Shown here: in pieces, positions 35,701 to 41,506 of the stretch
How positions within the stretch are numbered: the stretch's first letter is position 1
How the letters are laid out: each line of letters opens with the position of its first letter
Assembly (NCBI GenBank): GCA_039621445.1
Contig: CP154954.1
Span: 7,079,425-7,143,424 of the forward strand
Reading direction: 5' to 3'
Source: Euglena gracilis
Taxonomy: Eukaryota > Euglenida > Euglenophyceae > Euglenales
DNA length: 64,000 nt
Made by a program: the position numbers and the translations under genes
The notes under the pieces: model-generated
The model's database searches: none
The model's input: the letters and a program-made list of their open reading frames with translations, nothing else
What the model was told of the DNA's origin: nothing

Positions 35701-38261
35701 CAGGTCACATGGGTGTTCAAGTTCCAGTTTGGCTGTGGTTTTTTGTTCATTGCCACCATCTGATTTCTCATGATGTCATCTCCGTGCATTGACGGGATTT
35801 TTTTCAAGCCACGACTTCCAGAGTCTGACAAACACAAAGCGACCAGGTTTTGATATAAGGAGGGCGTACATGGTTTAGGTGGGGGGTGTCCCCCCCCCCC
35901 CCCCCCCCCCCCTGGCCCGCAGGGGGGGTCCGGACCACCCCCCCACCTGCCAGGGGGGTCCGGACCGACCCTCGGGGGGGGTTCCCGGTACCCCCCCCAA
36001 AAAGGGTCAATTTTTTCCTGCGGCGCTTTGCGCCGAATTTTTTTTTCATTTTTGGCACATTTTTGCCCAAAAAGTGCCCAAAATGGCACTTTTGGTCGTT
36101 TTGGGGGGTCAAAAATTTTCGGCCACCCTGACCGCGCACCTGTTTAGGTGGGGGGGTGTCCTCCCCACCCCCCCCCCCCTCCTGGCCCGCAGGGGGGGGG
36201 GTCCGGACCCCCCCCCCCACCTGTCCTTATATCGAACCCTGAAAGCGACACATGGTCAATATCGTCCTCGGTCCCCCATGGACCTGCTCCCGTACATAAT
36301 TCTAGTTGTAATCCTGCTGCTCAACCAGGCGGACTGTTCGCTTTTCTGTTTCAGTTTTTTTTCTCGTTTATTTTTTCTCATTTTTTTTTACGCTCATATT
36401 TCAAGTGGCGTTGAATCAAGCCCCTCCCCCCCGGATGAACACTCAAGAAGGCACTGGAGGCAACCAAAAACTGAGAAACTCAGGGAATTGTTTCGGCATT
36501 CCCATGAACTCTGAGCAGGCTTCTTTTTGAGGAAGGTCGCACCTTCGGGGAGGGGGGGGGGTGCCATGGACGGTGGGCGGGGTAGGGCATTTTCGACCCC
36601 CACGAGGTTCCCAGCTCGAAAATGGCCATTTTCAGTGGAGTTTTGCCTGGGTCCGTAGGCACCTGGGCCCAGCCCCCACCTTGGGGGGGGGGGGCTATGG
36701 GCAGGCACCTGATATATTAATATACCCCAACCCAACCAATATATGGATTGGGGTATATTACCAACCCATACCCCCGGGTTGGTAAACAGAAACCTGACTC
36801 CCCTCTTCTGGGAAACAGTCAGTCAGTTACATATGCACGCTACCGCCTGCTGGCAACCTGCTCATTGCAATGATGGGCAACACGTACGCTGCAGTGCAGG
36901 ACCAGGCAGAGAAGCGTTGGTACCTGGGGCCAGGGGATTTCTTAGCTGGTGCCGACCCTGGGGTCGGCCATTCTGCACCTTTTCCCCCAGCCAGCAGCTC
37001 CCGTGGGCTCAGGAGGTTGAAAATTGCCTGTGTCTTTATTTCCTCACCAGGCGATGAATGAAATTTTTTTAGAACATTCGAAAAATGGCTTTGTGTGTTT
37101 TGGCAAAAGGTGGCCAATCACTAATTCAGTTTGACCTCACAGGCAGGTGGCCACACCTTTGTCAATTGGCAGTTGGCCACTGGCAAATATGACTTCCCCC
37201 CCTGAGAATCACGGGGGGATTTTTGCTGTCGATTCTTTTAAATTGATTTGTTGTTGATTCTTTTATTTTGAAATTGATCGCTTCAATGCCTTCAAGGCCA
37301 AAAGAATCAAACAAGCTGGTTTTAAGGAAAGGGGTGTTCAGGCCAGCTCCTGTTTCGTCCAGTAAGTTGGCCTATGGCCCACTCAACCCACCTCACATTA
37401 ATGGGGTGATGCCTCACCCTTTGGCACTCCTAAATTTCCGACCCAATGCTCTGGGGGGTTGTGTTCCACGAGCCTGGCAGTCATCCCTCTTGGGGGGGTT
37501 CCCGCCAGCGGTTTTTTGCTCTCAGTGCACTGACTGACACTTCAAAGTCCTTCAGAACTCCCCTGCTTGCAGCGCGCGAACCTCATGGCCAGGGGGCAGC
37601 CGAGTGCAACGAAATGAGTTTTGTCGGTATTTTGGAGTAATGTCAACTACTGGAGAGCGGGGCATGGCGGCAGAAAATGTGTGAAGATTTTGTATTGCCT
37701 CTGGTTCCGCTTCATGGAAGCTTTTTTGTGGCGAACAAAGGTTTTGAAGGTCCATTGCTTCGTATTCACAAGTTTCTTGGCAAAATTGACCCATATCACA
37801 GGCATATTTGTTAAAGAACTCCAACCTTTCAACAGATGGGACTCTTCCCATCTCATGTGGGGTGTAGGGGTGCCTGAAAGTATTTTCTCCCATTTGGGTA
37901 TGAAAACCCTACCTGTGACGGAATCGGCTGAAGCAGTTTGTACCAAAAGCCTGAGTTGGAACAATTGACCTCCGAAATACATAATTCAAAGAAAAATCCA
38001 AAAATCTCGAAAAGCGTCATTTCTAGATATAAGGACGTGATAGGTTGACTCCCTGCTTTGCTAAATGGGTTATTTGCCACTTATTGGGTTATTTTTTTCA
38101 GGTGTTTTGGGGATGTATTTTGACCTTGATTTGATATCCAACAAAACAATCTCTTTATCTCTCATGTAGGACTGTATGGGACGTGTGTGTGCATGCGTGC
38201 GTGCGTGTGTGCGTGCGTGCGTGCGTGCCTGCGTTTCGTGTGTGTGTGTGTGTGTTTTCTG

Positions 38262-38297
<36 letters not shown>

Positions 38298-40386
38298 ACG
38301 CGCGCGCGCGTGTGTGCGTGCGCGCGTGTGTGTGTGTGTGTGTGCCGGTGGAGTGCCGATTGGACCACCGGGCCGCCCCCTGCCACAGGCGGCATACGAG
38401 GCGGAGTACACGGTGGATCAGATGCAGCAGCTGCGCAAGCAGTTCGCCACGCCCTTCAGCCAGTCCGACGCCGCGGTGACGCGGGACACCGGACAGGGCG
38501 TTACTTGTTTGCCATTGTTGCGCACCTGCTAGTTTGCACGGTTGCACTCTTGGGGCTGTATCATGGAACTATTATGTCAAAGTATTTAACCTTTTTGGCT
38601 AGGATTTTTGTATCCTTTTATATTTGTGTTTCGGAAAAATCTGCACATGGAAAACACACAAAAAAATTCCCTCGAACGCCCCCCCCCCAGGGGGACTAAG
38701 TGGTAGGCGCATGGGTGCTGGAGATATAAACAAAATCACCCGAAGAACACAGAGAAAACCCCATTTCCACCGTGCGTGCAGCGCCGGAGTGGCTGTGGGA
38801 TGTGGGCGAGAAGTGTGCAAATAAATCCTTTTGACACAGATGTATCGTCTCAATATCCCCCCCCCCCCGTCCACTGACCACCTCTAAACAACAACCACCC
38901 CCCCAGATGCAGATGGTTTTGAAAATTGGGTTGTTTTTGACACCTAGTTGTGCGACCACCTGGTCGGGGATCGTAGGTTTGGGGGGCGCGTATGACCTCC
39001 CCCCCTGGTCGGGGGTTGTACCCCGCCCCCCCCCCTATGTCCAACGACCGGAAACCTCTGTCCTCTGACCGGGGGGGGGGGGGCGGTCGTTGGACATAGG
39101 GTAGTGGCCAAAAAGGTGTCCTCTGACCTGGGTGGTGGTCGTTGGACACGGGGTCGGGAAAAAAAAGTTTGCCAAAACCCCCCAAACAGGTCAAAATTTT
39201 CCTTCCGGCGCTTCGCGCCCCCATTTCCAGCCCTGTCAACAAATATTTACTTAAATAGCACCCAAAGCTGGCATCCTTGGACGATTTTGTTGCGGTGATG
39301 ACGTCAAGAGAACATGCAAGGAAAATGCAAACCATCTTCACTCCATCATACAACCTAGCAAACACCCGAAAATGTCACGGTGGAATGTTGGGAGTGTGGT
39401 GAAGCTCCTTCAACAACCGCAGGCACTATCTCCCCGGTGGAGCGCTCATAATGCACAAAACTCCCCGGCGGGAACAATTTAATGGACGATGGGCTGCGGG
39501 GTAGAGGACAAGGGTGGAAGAAAAGCCTTTCAGGGCTGGCAAACCTCCGGTTTTCGCACACCTGCAAAAAAAACATCAAACCTCTGAAAAGGTGTCCTCT
39601 GACCGGGGGGTTGTTCGTTGGACATAGGGGGGTCGTTGGGCATACGGGGGAGGGGGGCAGGCTATTGCTGAATAATAATTTTTTGTGCCCTCCACTTAGC
39701 CAGCCCAAATGTCAGCCATCAGATCAAGAGCTCAGTCGAGTTGAGTTGGGGTCTCAACTCAACAGCCAACTCTTCAGTCGTGGCTTTCCCGTCGCCCAGC
39801 CCCCAGCCCCCCCGCAGCGGAGGGGCAGGCGGGATGAACGCCTTGGCGTGGAGTTCTGCCTGACCACCACCTTGCGGTCCGGGGAGTGGAAGCTGTCGTC
39901 GGCGAGGCGGGCCAGTCCACCCACTGGGCCGCCAACCGCCGACCGCGGAGGACGGTGGACGCGGAAGACACAAGAGGTGACTCTTTTCTTCTGGTCCATT
40001 GGATGATGGATGTGATTCATAAGCTGGATGTCATCTGGTTGCGGCAAGACATCACAGAAAATTTTTTAGTATTTTGCCGGGAGCACGCTGCATATTGATT
40101 TGGGTTTAAAATGATGATGGTTGGGTGGGCATGGGACTTGCCAAGGCTCTGTAATGACCGGAAATTCACATGCTGACGGCTTTTACGCTTGTTATGCCAT
40201 CCACCTGTTGACCGCATCTCAACCCAAATCCCAATTCATGTTTTTTGTTTATCCCCGGCGTGGGAGGGGGTTCGTCCCTGGGCATTCATGTGCGAGAATG
40301 ATCAAGTTTTTGAAGAACTCAATTTCTGGCTGCATAGCACCCGCCTTGTTCGCATGGACAACCGGCTGGCGGCCGAGTGGCCCTGA
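23668..40386 (+). CDS. TRP vanilloid-like cation channel, copy 2 (gene span)
   Basis: About 23 short exons over 16.7 kb encode, in order: ankyrin repeats (exons 1-8), a TRPV-type linker (ITCKLFPLGGL, like VTCKLYPLDSL), the pre-S1 helix and S1 (VLDKKWDAFGQRMFY, like LLQDKWDRFVKRIFY), S2-S4, S5 (TGPFVIMIKEM), pore (GLVGDFPF), S6 (ILLLNLLIAMMGN) and a C-terminal tail ending in TGA. The product should be a plasma- or ciliary-membrane tetrameric cation channel gated by unknown stimuli. Introns are a mixture of nonconventional (most) and GT-AG (around 31.2, 34.4, 40.0 kb). The N-terminal exon(s) and one or two small exons near 27-30 and 31.7-32.2 kb were not found. All recognised exons are open. 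Confidence 0.88.
23963..24054 (+). CDS. TRPV-2 exon 2: ankyrin repeat
   Basis: DAVGANPIHIAFLYRRTEIG then KMLVEEYPQL. Matches the ankyrin consensus GxTPLHxA..xG...V..LL. Start after CTG-CCTGG, end before ACC-CAG; phase 0 to 2. Confidence 0.85.
24532..24633 (+). CDS. TRPV-2 exon 3: ankyrin repeat
   Basis: TSVYGEGEYSGENILHIAII, then HQDVELVCWLLNRG. The GENILHIAI motif is the TRPV form of GxTxLHxA. The start after CTG-GAACC completes the split codon. The 3' border is placed by joining LLNRG to AETTG of the next exon; no CAG lies at the expected intron position, so the exact end is uncertain. Confidence 0.8.
24839..24890 (+). CDS. TRPV-2 exon 4: ankyrin finger
   Basis: AETTGSFFAPSGDVYFG, equal to the TRPV signature GxFFxPxxxVYFG before the next repeat. 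52 nt, preceded by CTG-CTTAA. The next intron (24891-25669) has an 11-nt end stem with 10 pairs (CAGGGACTCTG with CAGACTCTCTG). Confidence 0.85.
25670..25780 (+). CDS. TRPV-2 exon 5: ankyrin repeat
   Basis: RFPLLFAAASNQVDILRCIL, then ATRRTTRRRKQHHVKNE. Joins the previous exon as YFG-RFPLLFAA, matching TRPV YFGEYPLSFAA. The 3' border is inferred from the join KNE-RFGNT. Confidence 0.8.
26256..26294 (+). CDS. TRPV-2 exon 6: ankyrin repeat
   Basis: 13 codons: RFGNTALHLAVIH, equal to the TRPV motif D.xGNTxLHxLVxH. The following intron (26295-27065) has the 8-bp perfect end stem CAGGGGCT/AGCCCCTG. Confidence 0.85.
27066..27090 (+). CDS. TRPV-2 exon 7 (3' end approximate)
   Basis: Begins ELPDIYTRL in phase 0 after CTG-CGGCT, aligning with the TRPV 'MYDxLL' segment. 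Its end is not fixed: no CAG follows. A stem CCGGCTG with CAGCCTGG at the next exon suggests an end near 27080-27090. Confidence 0.55.
27800..27922. repeat. GGCAATTG(T/A)C element with C-tract ends
   Basis: Repeated GGCAATTGACGCCCC and GGAAATTGTCACCC units after a long C-tract. A second copy is at 28106-28250, ending GTGACAATTGCCCGGGGGG, the inverted form of the start. Confidence 0.7.
28106..28250. repeat. GGCAATTG element, second copy, inverted ends
   Basis: Starts GGGCAATTGACGCCCCCGGG and ends GTGACAATTGCCCGGGGG. Same family as 27800-27922. Confidence 0.7.
28452..28531 (+). CDS. TRPV-2 exon 8: last ankyrin repeat
   Basis: QGLSAVDVRRLFNAEGLTPL then ALAAAM(GQDRMF), matching the TRPV segment NxxGLTPLxLAAKxGKxEMF. 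The start follows CTG-GGTCC. A nonconventional donor (GGG-CAGGACC) lies after ALAAAM; the exon may instead continue to a GT near 28567, since GQDRMF is conserved in the family. Confidence 0.75.
28804..29115. repeat. GGAAACTGTCAGGGTCC repeat element
   Basis: Starts ACCAACCCCCC and ends GGGGGGTTAGGT. The interior is built from CCCGGGAAACTGTCAGGG and GGCCAACCTGTCA units in both orientations. Same family as 43097-43416. Confidence 0.75.
30216..30318 (+). CDS. TRPV-2 exon 9: linker after ankyrin domain
   Basis: ADPITCKLFPLGGLEQPFID then TKTGVAVKTAIAC. Corresponds to TRPV W.YGPVTCKLYPLDSLD..., a conserved linker between ankyrin repeats and the membrane domain. A conventional acceptor (CGCAG) fits phase 0. 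The 3' end is approximate because the shared TGCCT at the next exon makes the junction ambiguous. Confidence 0.75.
30482..30682. repeat. C-tract/G-tract element, GGTCCGGACC family
   Basis: Contains CCCAGCCTTCGGTATAAGGA, GGTCCGGACCCCCC and C/G tracts. The same words recur twice at 35870-36235, where the full inverted layout is clearer. Confidence 0.65.
31203..31276 (+). CDS. TRPV-2 exon 10: pre-S1 linker
   Basis: CLKLVDSRIPRHVEHAKWFR then LAPV. Fits the TRPV segment preceding the pre-S1 helix (..IPNRHEML..). Conventional borders: ..TTACACAG acceptor and GTAAG|GTTTTT donor. Phase 2 at the end is completed by C of the next exon. Confidence 0.7.
31591..31711 (+). CDS. TRPV-2 exon 11: pre-S1 helix and S1
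   Basis: AEVRQVLDKKWDAFGQRMFY, then RKLAVALGTVLAWTAASIVP. The DKKWDxFxxRxFY signature precedes S1 in TRPV channels. A conventional acceptor GGTCAG was chosen; a nonconventional start 9 nt upstream (after CTG-GACCT) also fits the phase and would add three residues. The donor is GCC-CAGGGG. Confidence 0.85.
32231..32345 (+). CDS. TRPV-2 exon 12: S2 (3' end approximate)
   Basis: ALVWAHPLANLVIRSLELLA then LLPVMWRAGWFVWSW, a hydrophobic helix in the position of S2. Acceptor CCTCGCAG (conventional) or CTG-GTCTG (nonconventional, start 32241). A possible small exon between S1 and S2 was not found. The end is uncertain. Confidence 0.6.
32869..32926 (+). CDS. TRPV-2 exon 13: S3
   Basis: VEAALGNVFRSLYLASLAF(R). 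Start after CTG-CATCG in phase 0; donor GCC-CAGTGCG. The end stem with the next 3' side has about 9 pairs in 10 (CAGTGCGACC with GGTCTTGCTG). Confidence 0.75.
33267..33349 (+). CDS. TRPV-2 exon 14: S4
   Basis: FAEEPMLVDVTAAFAALTGW then LHVFFF. TRPV S4 has the same GWxxxxFF pattern and joins directly to LLGFRSTGPF of the next exon. 83 nt, start after CTG-CACGC, donor GTG-CAGAG. Confidence 0.8.
33556..33840. repeat. TATAAGAAACCCC element
   Basis: Several copies of CACCTATAAGAAACCCC on the left and GGGTTTCTTATAGGTGGGG on the right, with GGCGCC-GAA-GGCGCC in the centre. The outer ends read TACCC...GGGTA-like. Confidence 0.8.
33838..34275. repeat. CCAGCCAGCAGC / GGCCGGCC tandem element
   Basis: Two blocks (33838-34020, 34140-34275) rich in CCAGCCAGCAGCTC and CGGCCGAAGGCCGGC palindromes between C/G tracts. 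Confidence 0.6.
34329..34417 (+). CDS. TRPV-2 exon 15: S4-S5 linker and S5 start
   Basis: LGFRSTGPFVIMIKEMVQYG then LAGVLQDID. The TGPFVxMIxxM motif is diagnostic of TRPV S4-S5/S5. Start after CTG-TCTTT. A GT donor (A|GTGATC) was chosen because its phase fits the next exon. The GLAGVLQDID part is not found in animal TRPVs, so an earlier border is possible. Confidence 0.75.
34620..34742 (+). CDS. TRPV-2 exon 16: S5
   Basis: GDLRRFLSVNLAVLFGFTMS, then LHMLTSSAEHCGFDAFAERL. Corresponds to TRPV DLxRFxxVYxVFLFGFxxA. Acceptor GGCCAG; donor GTC-CAGGGT. The split codon with the pore exon gives Trp. Confidence 0.85.
34876..35326. repeat. TTGTCCAACGACC ... GGTCGTTGGACAA element(s)
   Basis: Begins TACCTCCCCCC then TTGTCCAACGACTGGGC, contains CCCCGGTCAGAGACGA repeats and the stem GGCGCGAAGCGCC, and ends GGTCGTTGGACAAGGGGGGGGTA. 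The ends are inverted repeats. Same family at 38857-39160, 44056-44480, 48124-48890 and 61655-61735. Confidence 0.8.
35595..35697 (+). CDS. TRPV-2 exon 17: pore loop
   Basis: QLVLLGLVGDFPFKEYNERF then TGGRMLLIELLFT. 103 nt, same length and borders as copy 1 exon 716-818: starts after CTG-CTGTC and ends before GCC-CAG. Selectivity filter GLVGD. Confidence 0.92.
35870..36238. repeat. GGTCCGGACC C/G-tract element, two arms
   Basis: Starts TTTAGGTGGGGGGTGTCC and repeats the same string near 36144. Contains CGGCGC-TTT-GCGCCG and GGGGGTCCGGACC on both sides. Related to 30482-30682. Confidence 0.7.
36292..36322 (+). CDS. TRPV-2 exon 18: S6, first part
   Basis: 31 nt: YIILVVILLL. Uninterrupted counterpart in copy 1 is 2119-2238. 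Preceding intron end CCATGGACCTG-CTCCC pairs with CAGGTCACATGG. Confidence 0.9.
36323..36854 (+). other. nonconventional intron found only in TRPV copy 2 (in S6)
   Basis: 532 nt. Begins AAC-CAGGCGG and ends CCGCCTG-CTGGC, a perfect 7-bp terminal stem with CAG at +4 and CTG at -8. Copy 1 reads straight through (CTC AAC CTG CTC), so both borders are known up to the repeated AACC. Neither GT-AG nor GC-AG is available at any allowed shift. Confidence 0.9.
36855..36927 (+). CDS. TRPV-2 exon 19: S6 end and TRP helix
   Basis: NLLIAMMGNTYAAVQDQAEK then RWYL plus 1 nt. Nearly identical to copy 1. Confidence 0.92.
36928..37570 (+). other. nonconventional intron found only in TRPV copy 2 (in TRP helix)
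   Basis: 643 nt. Starts GGC-CAGGGG and ends CCCCTG-CTTGC, a perfect 6-bp stem. Absent from copy 1, where GAG CGG GCC continues directly. Confidence 0.9.
37571..37586 (+). CDS. TRPV-2 exon 20: 16-nt microexon
   Basis: Encodes the end of E, then R-A-N-L and two bases of M, matching ERANLM of copy 1. Both sides are nonconventional introns; the downstream one (37587-38387) begins GGC-CAGGGGGC and ends GCCCCCTG-CCACA, an 8-bp perfect stem. Confidence 0.85.
38188..38346. repeat. GT/GC microsatellite
   Basis: GTGCGTGC and GTGT repeats inside the intron before exon 21. Confidence 0.95.
38388..38490 (+). CDS. TRPV-2 exon 21: proximal C-terminus
   Basis: AAYEAEYTVDQMQQLRKQFA then TPFSQSDAAVTRDT. Same start as copy 1 (after CTG plus 5). 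The helical pattern EAEYTVDQMQQLRKQF suggests a short coiled coil. Confidence 0.9.
38491..39850 (+). other. nonconventional intron found only in TRPV copy 2 (C-terminus)
   Basis: 1360 nt. Starts GGA-CAGGGCGTT and ends AACGCCTTG-GCGTG: a 9-bp terminal stem with one G-U, CAG at +4 and TTG at -8. Copy 1 has GACACC directly followed by GAGTTC. Two C/G-tract elements lie inside. Confidence 0.9.
38857..39160. repeat. GGTCGTTGGACA element
   Basis: C-tract start, CCACCCCCCC and GGTCAGAGGACA words, central ACCGGGGGG, end GGTCGTTGGACACGGGG. Family of 34876-35326. Confidence 0.7.
39851..39976 (+). CDS. TRPV-2 exon 22: C-terminal tail
   Basis: EFCLTTTLRSGEWKLSSARR, then ASPPTGPPTADRGGRWTRKT QE in phase 0. 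Basic, Pro/Ser-rich. Conventional donor GAG|GTGACT. Confidence 0.75.
40297..40386 (+). CDS. TRPV-2 exon 23: terminal exon with stop
   Basis: NDQVFEELNFWLHSTRLVRM then DNRLAAEWP and TGA at 40384-40386. Conventional acceptor TGCGAG. Phase 0 agrees with exon 22. Amphipathic helix. Confidence 0.7.
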   Translation, partial: NDQVFEELNFWLHSTRLVRMDNRLAAEWP

Positions 40387-41391
40387 ACGATAACCCACCG
40401 CCCGCCTCTCCCCCATGACACTCGCCGTCCCTGAACCCAACCCTCCCCCTCCCGCTGTAGTTATTCCGCCCATTTGTCCCGGGGCTCCTCCGGGCCCCGG
40501 TCCCGCACTGCGCGGCTCAGTGCGTCGTCGAAAGCGTTGCGAGGCCCCCTTTCGCTCGCCGACAGGGCGTCAGCCCTGCGGGCTGGCGGCGGAGGGGGGC
40601 TGGCCACCTGAGCGAAACCAACCATCTCCGCGAGCTCATCTGGCCACCTCGATGCTGTCCACCCAAAATCGTCCTGCGTGCAATCAAGGTTCTCTAACAC
40701 CCACTTACCCTCCTCGGTCGCAGGACATTTTTCAGAGTTTGGCCAGATTTTCAGTGTGTTGCAAATCCCGTCTTGAAAAAGTTTTCTGCCAAAAATCACC
40801 TTATGCTTAAAATACCATTTGGGGCACCATATTTTGGCGATTTGTGGTGTTTGAAAAAGGGGGGGATAATTCCCATATTGTGGTTTGCAAATTTGGGAAA
40901 TTGCCTGGGGTGCACCTGTGTCGTAAAGTTGAGCCTCCATTTCGGTTTGGGGAATGTGTGCATGGGTTTGGGAGATGGGTGATTGGGGGGGTTGAAAAGC
41001 TGGTTATGTGCGTGTGGGGGGTGCCAGTAGGTGGTGGTGTGCATGCCATGGTTATGTTTTGAGCATAGTTGGAAGGAAGAGTGAGTACGTGCAAGAGTTG
41101 CTTACAAAGGTATTCATAACCCACTCCACTCACCCGGCAGGTTTGGTTGCAGGTTTTTTTTGATTGAAAGCCAGAGGAATCCCTTCAACGGTTGCTAACA
41201 AAAGAACATTGCTGTGCATTGTCTAATGAGGGTTTGTGTGTGAATGGATGCTCAATCCCCCGATAATTTCTTGTCCTGATGACGATTTGGCGCGTCCCTG
41301 GCAGGGGCATGTTTCCATTGCCCCTGCGCCGCGTGTCCCATTTCCCACCCTGCGCCCCCCCCCCCCCCAACTTTCGCAGGGGCTGTTGAGA
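40387..41391. other. intergenic region upstream of b561-A
   Basis: After the TRPV-2 stop. The left part (40440-40640) is GC-rich without a usable frame. From about 41050 the text is shared with 52305 onwards, so the duplicated unit starts here. No promoter motif is recognised; euglenid genes generally lack a TATA box. Confidence 0.5.
41371..41379 (+). promoter_or_regulatory. possible spliced-leader acceptor for b561-A
   Basis: CTTTCGCAG followed 12 nt later by the ATG. Copy B has CTTTGCAG at the same distance. In euglenids most mRNAs receive a trans-spliced leader at such a site. The alternative is an ordinary intron in the 5' region. Confidence 0.4.
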
Positions 41392-41506
41392 ATGCAGTTT
41401 GCCGCACAGGCTCCGGAGGTTGGGCAGGCGGAGTACTTCACGCCGACGCCGGAGGTGTACGTGTACCCGGAAGAGCCACAATGTGAGGTGGGGAAGTGGC
41501 CCGAAG
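41392..41506 (+). CDS. b561-A exon 1
   Basis: [20 protein letters not shown] then [18 protein letters not shown]. The ATG follows a good acceptor by 12 nt; an in-frame extension GLLR- is open upstream. Conventional donor GAAG|GTATGC. Copy B exon has the same length (115 nt). Confidence 0.75.
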
